This document shows, in pieces, positions 25,956-33,860 of a stretch of 34,170 nucleotides of DNA. Below the pieces are notes generated by a model, which had not been told where the DNA came from, ran no database searches, and saw nothing but the letters and a program-made list of their open reading frames with translations. Source of the stretch: Clostridium sp. OF09-36. Its GTDB lineage: Bacteria > Bacillota > Clostridia > Lachnospirales > Lachnospiraceae. The stretch lies in the NCBI RefSeq assembly GCF_003481985.1, contig NZ_QUMD01000033.1:1-34170 (forward strand), read 5' to 3'. The position numbers and the translations under genes are program-made. Position 1 is the first letter of the stretch. Each line of letters starts with the position of its first letter.

Positions 25956-26141
25956 ATGTGTACGGTAAAGGAAATTCAAGAAGCAATCCGGGAAGATTGC
26001 AAATCTCAGCATGACATGGATACAACGGATATTGACCGCGTGATGCAAACACTTCCTTTCGCCCAGGAGGAGCCATTTACAGAGGCGCGTCTTCAAAAGC
26101 CGCTGTTTTGGTTCTATGCAAGAAAATTTGAAAAGCGCTAA
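25956..26141 (+). CDS. Small hypothetical ICE protein
   Basis: About 61 residues (MCTVKEIQEAIREDCKSQHD to FYARKFEKR), no motif recognised, no membrane segment. AAGGA lies just upstream; an ATG two codons earlier (25950) is also possible, but the spacing fits 25956 better. A terminator follows immediately. Confidence 0.6.
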   Translation: MCTVKEIQEAIREDCKSQHDMDTTDIDRVMQTLPFAQEEPFTEARLQKPLFWFYARKFEKR

Positions 26142-26143
26142 AC

Positions 26144-26179
26144 ACCGCAATTTTTTGAAATGAGGATTGCGGTTTTTTT
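26144..26179 (+). terminator. Terminator after the first ICE operon
   Basis: ACCGCAAT (26144-26151) and ATTGCGGT (26166-26173) pair, followed by a run of T to 26179. It separates parA-parB and the small genes from the helix-turn-helix gene. Confidence 0.85.
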
Positions 26180-26208
26180 GTACCCAAAATTCGGAAGGAG
26201 TGAGGTCG

Positions 26209-27597
26209 ATGGCCGTTTTTCGCATTGAACGGACCCGTGATTATACCGTGATGAGCAATCATCATTTACGAAATGCAAACCTGTCGTTAAAAGCCAAGGG
26301 GCTGCTTTCCATGATGCTGTCTTTGCCAGAGGACTGGAACTACACCACCCGTGGCCTTGCAAAGATCTGTAAGGAGGGCGTGGATGCCATCGGTGCTGCC
26401 CTGCGTGAACTGGAAGGAGCCGGATATATCGTGCGCCATCAGAGACGCGATAAAAGTGGGCGGATCACAGATACCGAGTATGTCATCTATGAACAGCCCC
26501 AGCCAGATATGTCCCAGCCGGATACGGCTTCACCAGATACGGAAAACCCGGATATGGTAAAACCGGATACGGAAAAGCCCGCAGAATTAAATATAGAGAA
26601 ATCAAATACTCAAAAATCAATTACTCAGGGAGCAAGTACCGATTCCATTCCCTTCCGGGAGCCAGCGGCAGCACAGCTGCCGGAACGGAAAGGAAGGGAT
26701 GCGATGTCTGTCACAGAGATAGAAAATTATCGGGAGTTGATTTTGGAGAATATCGAGTATGACTGCTTGAAGCAGCGTTATCCTCTCTACCTGGATGACC
26801 TGAATGAGATCGTAGAGCTGTTGGTCGAAATGGTCTGTGCCAAACGAAAGGCCACCCGGATCTCTGGGGCAGACTTCCCTCACGAGATCGTGCGTTCCCG
26901 TTTTTTGAAACTGGACAGCTCCCACATCGAGTTTGTCATGGACTGTCTGCAAAAGAATACCACCCAGGTACGCAACATGAAGCAGTACCTGCTTGCGGTG
27001 CTGTTCAATGCGCCTACCACCATGAATAACCACTACACTTCACTGGTCAATCACGATATGCACGCAGGCGCTGGTAAAGGCCGCCTTTTATCATGCCAAA
27101 GGAGGCACGACATGAACCAGATGGAAATTTTCAAAAACCCGGAGTTTGGCAGTATCCGTGTCATTGAGGAAAACGGCAAATACTTGTTCAGCGGAACGGA
27201 TGTGGCTGCTGCGCTGGGGTACAGTAATCCCCGCGATGCAATTATCCGCCATTGTAGGTATGTCGTGAAACGCGACGCACCTCACCCACAAAGCCTCGAC
27301 CGCAAAATCAGTATGACTTTTATCCCAGAAGGCGATTTGTACCGCCTAATCGTTCACAGCAAATTGCCATCGGCAGAGCGGTTTGAACAGTGGGTATTCG
27401 ATGAGGTCTTGCCTACTATTCGTAAGCACGGGGCCTATCTCACAAAAGAGAAGCTGTGGGAGGTTGCCACTTCCCCGGAGGCTCTGATGAAGCTCTGCTC
27501 AGACTTGTTGGCTGAGCGTGAAGCGAATATTTCTCTGCGTAAGGAAAATGCACAGCTGGAGGCAAAGCCGCTTTCTATGACCTGTTCATCGACTTAA
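26209..27597 (+). CDS. Helix-turn-helix (DUF6017-like) protein read in frame into the antirepressor
   Basis: Residues 1 to about 100 form a winged-helix N-terminus (MAVFRIERTRDYTVMSNHHL, LSLKAKGLLSMMLSLPEDWN, GAALRELEGAGYIVRHQRR), as in element replication or regulatory proteins. A linker of repeated PDT/PDM units follows (QPDTASPDTENPDMVKPDTE). The C-terminal domain (YDCLKQRYPLYLDDLNEIVE to YLLAVLFNAPTTMNNHYTSL) resembles DUF6017. The start has GGAAGGAG upstream. There is no stop before the next gene, which begins at 27112 with its own AGGAGG. In the +1 frame a TGA overlaps that ATG (ATGA), suggesting the two genes were separate before a shift near 27085. The stop at 27597 comes from the later frameshift. 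Confidence 0.72.
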   Translation: MAVFRIERTRDYTVMSNHHLRNANLSLKAKGLLSMMLSLPEDWNYTTRGLAKICKEGVDAIGAALRELEGAGYIVRHQRRDKSGRITDTEYVIYEQPQPDMSQPDTASPDTENPDMVKPDTEKPAELNIEKSNTQKSITQGASTDSIPFREPAAAQLPERKGRDAMSVTEIENYRELILENIEYDCLKQRYPLYLDDLNEIVELLVEMVCAKRKATRISGADFPHEIVRSRFLKLDSSHIEFVMDCLQKNTTQVRNMKQYLLAVLFNAPTTMNNHYTSLVNHDMHAGAGKGRLLSCQRRHDMNQMEIFKNPEFGSIRVIEENGKYLFSGTDVAAALGYSNPRDAIIRHCRYVVKRDAPHPQSLDRKISMTFIPEGDLYRLIVHSKLPSAERFEQWVFDEVLPTIRKHGAYLTKEKLWEVATSPEALMKLCSDLLAEREANISLRKENAQLEAKPLSMTCSST

Positions 27598-27857
27598 AGC
27601 ACAGCACCAATCTCAGGACTACCGCCAAAGAGTTGGATGTCCCGGAGCGCCGGTTTGTTCGGTTTCTGATAGAACGGCGGTTTGTGTACCGCACGGCATC
27701 CGGCAATGTGCTGCCTTATGCCAATGTGAAAAATGCAGGGCTGTTTTGCGTCAAAGACTACTGCAACCACGGTCATACCGGTTCCTACACGCTGGTCACG
27801 CCCCAGGGCAAGCTCTATTTTGCTCAGCTGCGGGAGATGATCTTGCTGGTCTTATAA
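27112..27857 (+). pseudogene. BRO-family antirepressor, frameshifted
   Basis: The N-terminal BRO domain (MNQMEIFKNPEFGSIRVIEE, DVAAALGYSNPRDAI, GDLYRLIVHSKLPSAERFEQ, VLPTIRKHGAYLT) is followed after a coiled segment by a KilAC-like end in another frame (AFYDLFIDLKHSTNLRTTAK, then NAGLFCVKDYCNHGHTGSYT and PQGKLYFAQLRE). Adding one G near 27567 (AAAGCC back to AAAGGCC) joins them as LEAKAAFYDLF. It starts at ATG 27112 after AGGAGG. Usual role: relief of repression in the element or a neighbouring prophage. Confidence 0.82.
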
Positions 27858-27879
27858 GAACAGAAAGGAAGTGGGTTTT

Positions 27880-28191
27880 ATGCAGGAAGGAAAAACAATC
27901 GGTCAGCTGATGGAGGAAATGCGTCAGAAAGCCGGGGCGCAGAACTATCACGGCCATGACTACATGGATCTTCAGCGATTTGCGGAGAACACCCGGCACA
28001 TGATTATTTTTGATGTGCTGACGAATGACTCCCCGGTGGGCTGGAAAGGAGAACGAACCCGCCTGTTTTTGTCAGATATAGGCTATGAAAAAGCTCTGGA
28101 CAGTCAGGCAAAGGGGCAGATCAAGATTCTCAGCCATGCAAAGGTCAGAAATGGAGATTTGTTTTATGACCACAAAGAACAGATACGATAG
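27880..28191 (+). CDS. Small ICE protein, paralogue of the one at 25651
   Basis: 103 residues with the same RFxxxTRxMI...RLF...GYxxAL...IKI pattern as the earlier small protein, plus an N-terminal extra segment (MQEGKTIGQLMEEMRQKAGA). No recognised domain name. The start at 27880 has GAAAGGAAG upstream; a GTG nine bases earlier is less likely. Compact spacing to the next gene suggests one operon. Confidence 0.75.
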   Translation: MQEGKTIGQLMEEMRQKAGAQNYHGHDYMDLQRFAENTRHMIIFDVLTNDSPVGWKGERTRLFLSDIGYEKALDSQAKGQIKILSHAKVRNGDLFYDHKEQIR

Positions 28192-28203
28192 GAGGAATCT
28201 GAT

Positions 28204-28623
28204 ATGAATGAGGAAAAGAAAGTCCCCTTCAAGTGGGAATATGGGGAAGAAACCATATCGCTGCAACTTGGGATGTATGCGAATAATCAGCGGCTTTATA
28301 TCGGCATGATTACCCATACAGAAGATGGAGCAGAACCGTTTGCAGATATGACGGTGAACCTACCGGGATATTCCCTGGACCCCGGAGAGGCGTTTATTTC
28401 CGGTGACATCAGCAAGGACCTGCTGCGATTCATCAAAGAGAACAAATTGGGGAAGGTGCTTCCCTATCAGGTGCAGTCCGGTTATGGAAAATATTCTGCC
28501 GTTGCCTTTGATCTGGAGAAGTTGAAGGTATTTGATCCCAAAGGTGTGGCAGAGTTTCGGGAAGAGTGGAATTTGCCGGATAAGAAGCCGGTAAAGAAAA
28601 AGAGCCGCGGGATGGAGCGATGA
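28204..28623 (+). CDS. DUF4313-like ICE protein
   Basis: A 139-residue protein (VPFKWEYGEETISLQLGMYA, MTVNLPGYSLDPGEAFISGD, KVLPYQVQSGYGKYSAVAFD, with a Lys-rich tail). It resembles DUF4313 proteins that sit upstream of the coupling-protein genes in Tn1549-type elements. Function unknown. AGGAGG lies upstream. Confidence 0.72.
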   Translation: MNEEKKVPFKWEYGEETISLQLGMYANNQRLYIGMITHTEDGAEPFADMTVNLPGYSLDPGEAFISGDISKDLLRFIKENKLGKVLPYQVQSGYGKYSAVAFDLEKLKVFDPKGVAEFREEWNLPDKKPVKKKSRGMER

Positions 28624-28709
28624 AGAAATATTTTCTCCGGCGGCTGGTGGTCCCGCCTTAGAAGAAAATGCACCACCCCTGCACATTTTGTGGAAAGGAG
28701 GCGATGAAA

Positions 28710-29210
28710 ATGCAGGAAGAAGTGGAAAACAGAACTTTAACGCTGGTTGTCAGTGGAACAAAGTTCACCGGCAGGCTGCTCAAAGCCGCCATCAGCAAGT
28801 ACATGGCCCACTGCAAGGAAAAGAAGCTGCAAAAGCAAAGAAGCCGTGACGCTCCTGTGACACCCCACGGAAAACAGACCGTCAAGCAGCTCATTGGTCA
28901 GAATCAGGGGATCTCCAATATCGAGATCACAGACCCTTCCATCAAGGAATTTGAGAAGATCGCCCGGAAATATGGTGTGGACTATGCGGTGAAGAAAGAC
29001 CGCAGTAGCTCCCCACCCAAGTACCTGATCTTTTTCAAAGGCCGTGACGCCGATGCGCTGACCGCTGCATTTACCGAGTACACCAGCAAAAAGGTCAAGA
29101 AGGCCGAGAAAACAGAACGCCCGTCTGTGCTGGCAAAACTCAGTCAGTTCAAAGAGATGGTCAAAAATGCCGTGGTGGACCGCACCAAGCGAAAGGAGCT
29201 GGAACGATGA
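28710..29210 (+). CDS. pcfB: PcfB-like (DUF3801) conjugation accessory protein
   Basis: 166 residues: VVSGTKFTGRLLKAAISKYM, KQTVKQLIGQNQGISNIEIT, YGVDYAVKKDRSS, KYLIFFKGRDADALTAAF. This matches the PcfB/DUF3801 family that works with the VirD4-type coupling protein. AAAGGAGG is seven bases before the chosen ATG; another ATG at 28704 is too close. The stop overlaps the next start by four bases (ATGA), so the two are translationally coupled. Confidence 0.83.
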   Translation: MQEEVENRTLTLVVSGTKFTGRLLKAAISKYMAHCKEKKLQKQRSRDAPVTPHGKQTVKQLIGQNQGISNIEITDPSIKEFEKIARKYGVDYAVKKDRSSSPPKYLIFFKGRDADALTAAFTEYTSKKVKKAEKTERPSVLAKLSQFKEMVKNAVVDRTKRKELER

Positions 29211-31036
29211 AAAAGCAGTTTGACATCAAAAAGCTCGTTTTGCTGAACCTGCCCTATCTCCTGATGGGGCTGTTTACTACCAACTTCGGGGAGGCATGGC
29301 GACTGGCTCAGGGGGCAAATGCTTCAGAGAAATTCCTTTCTCTGTTTGCTGTCCTGCCTGGGGCGCTGCAAAGCTTCTGGCCCAGCCTGCACCCGCTGGA
29401 TCTGCTGGTGGGGCTGTGCTGCGGTGCTGGCCTGCGTCTGGCGGTGTATCTCAAAAGTAAAAACGCCAAGAAGTACCGTCACGGCATGGAGTATGGTTCT
29501 GCCCGTTGGGGAACCCGTGAGGATATTGCTCCCTACATCGACCCGGTGTTCCAGAACAATGTCATTCTCACAAAAACCGAAAGCCTGACCATGAACAGCC
29601 GCCCCAAGGACCCAAAGACCGCCAGAAACAAAAATGTGCTGGTGATCGGCGGCTCCGGTTCCGGTAAGACCCGCTTCTGGCTCAAACCAAATCTGATGCA
29701 GATGCACAGTTCTTATGTGGTCACAGACCCAAAGGGAACCATTTTGGTGGAGTGCGGGAAAATGCTCCAAAGGGGCGCACCCAAACTGGGAAAGGACGGA
29801 AAGCCCATGAAGGATAAGCACGGCAAGGTCATTTATGAGCCTTACCGGATCAAGGTCCTCAATACCATCAACTTCAAGAAATCCATGCACTATAACCCTT
29901 TCGCCTATATCCATAGCGAAAAGGACATATTGAAGCTGGTCACGACGCTGATCGCCAATACCAAAGGCGAAGGCAAGGCCGGAGACGATTTCTGGGTCAA
30001 GGCAGAAACGCTTCTCTATTGTGCGCTCATTGGCTATATCCATTATGAGGCTCCGGTGGAGGAACAAAACTTCTCCACCCTCATTGAGTTCATCAACGCC
30101 ATGGAAGTCCGTGAGGATGACGAGGAGTTCAAAAACCCCGTAGACCTGATGTTTGATGCACTGGAAGCCGAAAAGCCAAACCACTTTGCGGTGCGCCAGT
30201 ATAAGAAATATAAGCTGGCCGCTGGAAAAACAGCCAAGTCGATTTTGATTTCCTGCGGCGCTCGCCTTGCCGTGTTCGACATTGCAGAGTTGCGTGAGGT
30301 CACGGCTTATGATGAGCTGGAGCTGGATACTCTGGGAGACAGGAAAACTGCTCTGTTCCTCATTATGAGTGATACGGATGACAGCTTTAACTTCCTGATC
30401 TCCATGTGTTATACCCAGCTTTTCAATCTGCTCTGCGAAAAAGCCGACGATGTGTATGGCGGCAGGCTTCCGGTTCATGTGCGCTGTTTGATTGATGAGT
30501 GTGCTAACATCGGGCAGATTCCGAAACTGGAAAAGCTGGTGGCCACCATCCGAAGCCGTGAAATCTCTGCCTGTCTGGTGTTGCAGGCACAGAGTCAGCT
30601 CAAGGCGATCTATAAGGATAACGCAGATACCATCATCGGTAACATGGATACATCCATCTTCCTGGGCGGTAAAGAGCCGACTACCCTCAAAGAGCTGGCT
30701 GCCGTGCTGGGCAAGGAAACCATCGACACCTACAACACCGGAGAGAGCCGTGGGAGGGAAACCTCCCATTCACTCAACTATCAAAAATTGGGGAAAGAGC
30801 TGATGAGCCAGGATGAGCTTGCTGTTATGGATGGAGGCAAGTGTATCCTCCAGCTGCGCGGTGTGCGTCCTTTCCTTTCGGATAAGTACGACATCACCAA
30901 GCACCCCAATTTCAAGTACACTGCCGACGCGGATGATAAGAACGCTTTTGACATTGAAGCATTCTTGTCTGCAAGGCTGAAACTCAAGCCCAATGAGGTC
31001 TGCGATGTATATGAAGTAGACACAAAGGGCGCTTAA
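29207..31036 (+). CDS. virD4: VirD4/TraG-type coupling protein
   Basis: Type IV coupling protein that hands the relaxase-DNA complex to the secretion channel. In 609 residues there are two N-terminal membrane segments (about 10-28 and 60-80), then YGSARWGTREDI, Walker A GGSGSGKT (148-155), TDPKGTI, and Walker B CLIDECANIG (Asp430/Glu431), followed by ACLVLQAQSQLKAIY and FLGGKEPTTLKELA. It starts inside the pcfB stop. In complete relatives the secretion genes follow maff2; here they do not. Confidence 0.94.
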   Translation: MKKQFDIKKLVLLNLPYLLMGLFTTNFGEAWRLAQGANASEKFLSLFAVLPGALQSFWPSLHPLDLLVGLCCGAGLRLAVYLKSKNAKKYRHGMEYGSARWGTREDIAPYIDPVFQNNVILTKTESLTMNSRPKDPKTARNKNVLVIGGSGSGKTRFWLKPNLMQMHSSYVVTDPKGTILVECGKMLQRGAPKLGKDGKPMKDKHGKVIYEPYRIKVLNTINFKKSMHYNPFAYIHSEKDILKLVTTLIANTKGEGKAGDDFWVKAETLLYCALIGYIHYEAPVEEQNFSTLIEFINAMEVREDDEEFKNPVDLMFDALEAEKPNHFAVRQYKKYKLAAGKTAKSILISCGARLAVFDIAELREVTAYDELELDTLGDRKTALFLIMSDTDDSFNFLISMCYTQLFNLLCEKADDVYGGRLPVHVRCLIDECANIGQIPKLEKLVATIRSREISACLVLQAQSQLKAIYKDNADTIIGNMDTSIFLGGKEPTTLKELAAVLGKETIDTYNTGESRGRETSHSLNYQKLGKELMSQDELAVMDGGKCILQLRGVRPFLSDKYDITKHPNFKYTADADDKNAFDIEAFLSARLKLKPNEVCDVYEVDTKGA

Positions 31037-31149
31037 TTTCGTTCCGCTTTAGAAGGGAGTGATCTTATCTATTCGCCGCACCTGCCCTCTATGGGCCATT
31101 GGCGTACAAAGCGGACAATCGCGAGAAAAAATAATGAAAAAGGAGGACA

Positions 31150-31245
31150 GCCGGAATCATGCCCCCGGAAACCGGGCGGCAGATTGTTCCGGCTTTTGTA
31201 TGCCTATGAAACATGACAAACCTATTTTTTAATCAGATTCCGGCT
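31150..31245 (+). other. Terminator with alternative pairing before maff2
   Basis: GCCGGAA (31150-31156) pairs with TTCCGGC (31187-31193), followed by TTTTG, with CCCGG-AAA-CCGGG inside: a terminator. The same 5' arm, extended to AGCCGGAATC (31149-31158), is also a perfect 10-base match to GATTCCGGCT (31236-31245). The two structures exclude each other. This could be an attenuator between virD4 and maff2. Confidence 0.5.
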
Positions 31246-31255
31246 AACAAACTAT

Positions 31256-31396
31256 ATGGCATTTTTTGAACAGGCAATCACCGTTCTTCAGACCCTCGTT
31301 ATCGCGCTCGGTGCCGGTCTCGGTATCTGGGGCGTTATCAACCTGCTGGAAGGTTACGGCAACGACAACCCCGGCGCCAATGCTCATGTGCGGTAA
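31256..31396 (+). pseudogene. maff2: Truncated Maff2-family membrane protein
   Basis: A 46-residue frame (MAFFEQAITVLQTLVIALGA, GLGIWGVINLLEGYGNDNPG, ANAHVR). The Maff2 family is normally about 75 residues and continues after NPGA with a second hydrophobic segment. Here the family sequence stops and unrelated DNA begins. There is no convincing ribosome-binding site. Being the target gene of nested mobilizable elements, its interruption marks the left boundary of the next element. Too short to appear in most gene scans. Confidence 0.75.
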
Positions 31397-31400
31397 AGAA
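31372..31400. other. Candidate left junction of the nested element
   Basis: The maff2 sequence matching its family ends around the codons for NPGA (31372-31383), after which the sequence changes to unrelated DNA. The attachment core is therefore expected in or near this segment, but cannot be fixed without the second copy. Confidence 0.4.
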
Positions 31401-31453
31401 GCTAAACCAAGACAAAGGCAGCCAAGGCTACCGCTATACCGTATAAGAATGGA

Positions 31454-31477
31454 GCAGTAACACCAAGATGTTGCTGC
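31454..31477 (+). terminator. Short hairpin after the junction
   Basis: GCAGTAACA (31454-31462) and TGTTGCTGC (31469-31477) pair with one G-T, followed by TTCATTTTC. Weak terminator or leader hairpin. Confidence 0.5.
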
Positions 31478-31512
31478 TTCATTTTCATATTTCCAAATTT
31501 CTTTGAACGCTG

Positions 31513-31558
31513 TTGACTTCTATTACGGTTAGTGATATATTTATTACAGTAACCGTAA
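31513..31558 (+). promoter_or_regulatory. padR promoter with dyad operator
   Basis: TTGACT (31513-31518) and TATATT (31536-31541) with 17 bp between. A perfect dyad, TTACGGTTA (31522-31530) and TAACCGTAA (31550-31558), brackets the -10. It is a strong candidate operator for PadR autoregulation. Confidence 0.75.
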
Positions 31559-31573
31559 CAAGGAGGATAAACA

Positions 31574-31897
31574 ATGCGTGATAATATGAAAGGTGGTGCG
31601 CTTACAGAAGTGACATTTTACATTTTACTTTCTCTCTATGCTCCAAAACATGGATATGCTGTCATGCAATTTATCGAAGAAAAAACAGGTGGGCGGCTTT
31701 CATTGGGAGCAGGCACTTTGTATGGTGCGCTAAACTCTTTGCAGGAAAAGAAATGGATTAAGCCTTGCGGAGATTGTGAAGGTAGAAAAAAAGAATACAT
31801 CATTACCTCACTGGGAAAAGAAGTTGCGAAAAAAGAACTTGTAAGGCTTAATGAACTTGTAGAGGTTGCAAGTGGAATTATTGGAGGTACAGTATGA
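31574..31897 (+). CDS. padR: PadR-family transcriptional regulator
   Basis: A 107-residue winged-helix regulator: TEVTFYILLSLYAPKHGYAV, GRLSLGAGTLYGALNSLQEK, GRKKEYIITSLGKEVAKKEL. PadR proteins usually repress a nearby transporter or stress gene and their own promoter. AAGGAGG lies upstream and the stop overlaps the start of the DUF2812-like gene by four bases, so they are coupled. The dyad over its promoter is the probable binding site. Composition is more AT-rich than the neighbours, which suggests it is cargo. Confidence 0.9.
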   Translation: MRDNMKGGALTEVTFYILLSLYAPKHGYAVMQFIEEKTGGRLSLGAGTLYGALNSLQEKKWIKPCGDCEGRKKEYIITSLGKEVAKKELVRLNELVEVASGIIGGTV

Positions 31898-32477
31898 GAA
31901 AAAAATGTTATCATTTTTTTGGTGGTCTGTTGAATGCACAGGCGAATTGGCTGAATAAAATGTCGGAGAAGGGCTATCGTCTTATTCGAGCGGGGAAAAT
32001 GTTATATGAGTTTGAAGAATGTAAACCTAATGAAGTAAAATACTGTGTAGAATTTATCGGAGAAAAATCGAAAGAGAATGCAAAAGACTATTCCCTCTTT
32101 TTGGAAGATATGGGCTATAAGGTATTTTTCAAAAATATCAATCTTAACTATTCTGTCGGTAAGGTGCGTTGGCGTCCATGGGCTGAAAAAGGCGGACGCA
32201 TTGCGACCAACACTACAACCTTCAACCGTGAATTGTTGATTGTAGAAAAAGAGAATGATGGAAAGCCGTTTGAACTTCATACTTCCTATGAGGACAAGGA
32301 AAACTATTACAGAAATCTGCGTAATCCATGGTTGTTGATACTGCTTATGTTTGCAATATTTGCAGTTATAAATCATTCGATTGTTTTGGTGTGCTTGCTT
32401 TGATTTCTCTGATTCCCGTTCTTGTATATCAAATACAAATCATGCACAACAGACAAGAAGCAAAAACACAAGAATGA
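31894..32477 (+). pseudogene. DUF2812-family membrane protein, frameshifted
   Basis: The frame from 31894 reads a DUF2812 protein (RKKCYHFFGGLLNAQANWLN, GYRLIRAGKMLYEFEE, GYKVFFKNINLNYSVGKVRW, NYYRNLRNPWLLILLMFAIF) and hits a stop at 32403 in the middle of a hydrophobic segment. In the next frame the protein continues naturally (ALISLIPVLVYQIQIMHNRQ) to a stop at 32477. One extra base near 32393-32395 (TGC to TGGC) restores it. DUF2812 proteins commonly pair with PadR; function unknown, probably membrane-located. Confidence 0.78.
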
Positions 32478-32578
32478 TAATATAAATAGCAAATCCAGCC
32501 GAGCCAGTCAACGGCAAGTAAATGGGCTGCACCCACCACCGTTGATAGCCCCGACTGTCCTTGCTGGTGGGTAATCAA

Positions 32579-32606
32579 GGGGCGACAGCAAAAAGTGCTG
32601 CCGCCC
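32579..32606 (+). terminator. Hairpin before the sigma-factor gene
   Basis: GGGGCG-A-CAGCA and TGCTG-C-CGCCC form a GC-rich stem with an AAAAG loop, followed only by TTTCCC. It may be a weak terminator for the PadR transcript. Confidence 0.5.
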
Positions 32607-32637
32607 TTTCCCATAATCGAAGAAAGGGGGATTTTCC

Positions 32638-33081
32638 ATGACCGAACAGGAAGCCTATCAAGAACATATCCGCTATACCCATGATACCTATTGCCGGATT
32701 GTTATTCGCCATGCGTCCTTTGACGCTGCCCGTATGCTGGCAGCGAGGTGGAGACGGGAAATCTCCCTTGAATACTTGACCGAAGAAAAGTTTGTCCCAT
32801 TAAGCACCACAGACGAGTATTTTCAAGTGCCGGACTATGGCGAAACTTATCCGTTCTCTGTCCGGGGGCAGACGATATTTTTAGATAGCTGTTCCCTTGC
32901 GGCGGCTCTTGCCGAACTGCCGGAACAGACGCAGGAGGAAATCTTTTTGTATTACTTCCAGCACTTGACGCAGAAAGAAATCGGAGAACAAAGCGGCTGG
33001 ACACGCAGCACAATCGGGCGGCATATTCAGCTTGCTTTGAAGCGTCTGAAAGAGGAAATGGAGGTGCTGTCCCATGAGTGA
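32638..33081 (+). CDS. Sigma-70-like (Tn916 Orf7 type) regulator
   Basis: 147 residues with a region-4-like helix-turn-helix at the C-terminus (EIFLYYFQHLTQKEIGEQSG, WTRSTIGRHIQLALKRLKEE). It resembles the small sigma-like proteins of Tn916- and Tn1549-type elements that switch on transfer genes. GAAAGGGGG lies upstream; the stop overlaps the next gene by eight bases. Confidence 0.87.
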   Translation: MTEQEAYQEHIRYTHDTYCRIVIRHASFDAARMLAARWRREISLEYLTEEKFVPLSTTDEYFQVPDYGETYPFSVRGQTIFLDSCSLAAALAELPEQTQEEIFLYYFQHLTQKEIGEQSGWTRSTIGRHIQLALKRLKEEMEVLSHE

Positions 33082-33274
33082 CCGACTTCTCCCCTATGAC
33101 ACGATAATAAAAGCACATGAGGGCGACCCCATAGCGATACAAGCTATTCTTGACCGATATGCCGGGTATATCCGCTATTTCTCCAAAATGAACGGCTATT
33201 ATAATTCTGATATGGAGGACTACATCAGAACAAAGCTGATTGAAAGCCTGTTCAAGTTCCGGCTTGACCGATAA
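33074..33274 (+). CDS. Helix-turn-helix protein (Tn916 Orf8 type)
   Basis: A 66-residue protein (LLPYDTIIKAHEGDPIAIQA, ILDRYAGYIRYFSKMNGYYN, DMEDYIRTKLIESLFKFRLD) of the small HTH_16-like family found right after the sigma-like gene in conjugative transposons. It overlaps that gene and has GGAGGTG upstream. Together they form a regulatory pair. Confidence 0.85.
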   Translation: MSDRLLPYDTIIKAHEGDPIAIQAILDRYAGYIRYFSKMNGYYNSDMEDYIRTKLIESLFKFRLDR

Positions 33275-33314
33275 CATAAAAACTGAATATCCCGCCGCCC
33301 CGCAGCGGCACACG

Positions 33315-33350
33315 AAGCAGTAAATCCGAAAAAGATTTGCTGCTTTTTTT
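33315..33350 (+). terminator. Terminator after the regulatory pair
   Basis: AGCAGTAAATC and GATTTGCTGCT form an 11-bp stem with one G-T pair, followed by a run of T to 33350. Confidence 0.88.
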
Positions 33351-33860
33351 ACGCCCATTTTTGGCAAATTTCCCAAAGTTCCGTATTAGATAGTGAAGTC
33401 AAAAAAGGCTGCCGTTTTTTCAGACAGCGGGCAAAACGCAGCTTCCGAAACGCCTTATTGTCGGGAAAGACCACGCCGCCGGAAAAGTTCTTGCCGGAAA
33501 GTCCGTCCATTCTGCTCTTTTGTGGTTTGTAGGGAGTAAGGGGGAGAATGCCAGCCCGCCGCCTTTTATAAAAAAGCTGGTTGCGATTTTCTGAAAAAGT
33601 GGCAATAGGAAGTGAACGGCAGTCCGGCAGTTTCTTAGAGCAAGATTCTACCGCAGTACCAAAATTCGCTGTTCGCTCATTTTGCCCCTGCGGGAATCTT
33701 GTTGGGGAGTGCCTTCCCCAAACCCTGCTTATACGGCTTACGCCGCTTAAAAATCCCTCAAAATATTTTTTCGGATTTTTCAAAAACAGTTCCGCTTCAC
33801 ACCCTGTTTTTCTCCTATTAGTGAGAGGAGACCACGCACAGCCGAAAGGAGGTTTTTACC
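33351..33860. other. Gene-free stretch with oriT-like features
   Basis: About 510 bp with no convincing gene; longer open frames here lack family similarity and run into mobC. It holds several inverted repeats, including TTGGGGAGTGCCTTCCCCAA (33702-33721), followed by CCCTGCTTATACGGCTTACG and CGGC-TTA-CGCCG. Placed directly before a mobC-like gene, it is the natural location of the transfer origin. No nick site can be identified with certainty. Confidence 0.45.

Noticed and set aside
29324..30769. Long open frame of 481 codons on the minus strand
   Set aside because: It lies entirely antisense to virD4, has no ribosome-binding site and no family similarity; codon bias of the real gene explains it.
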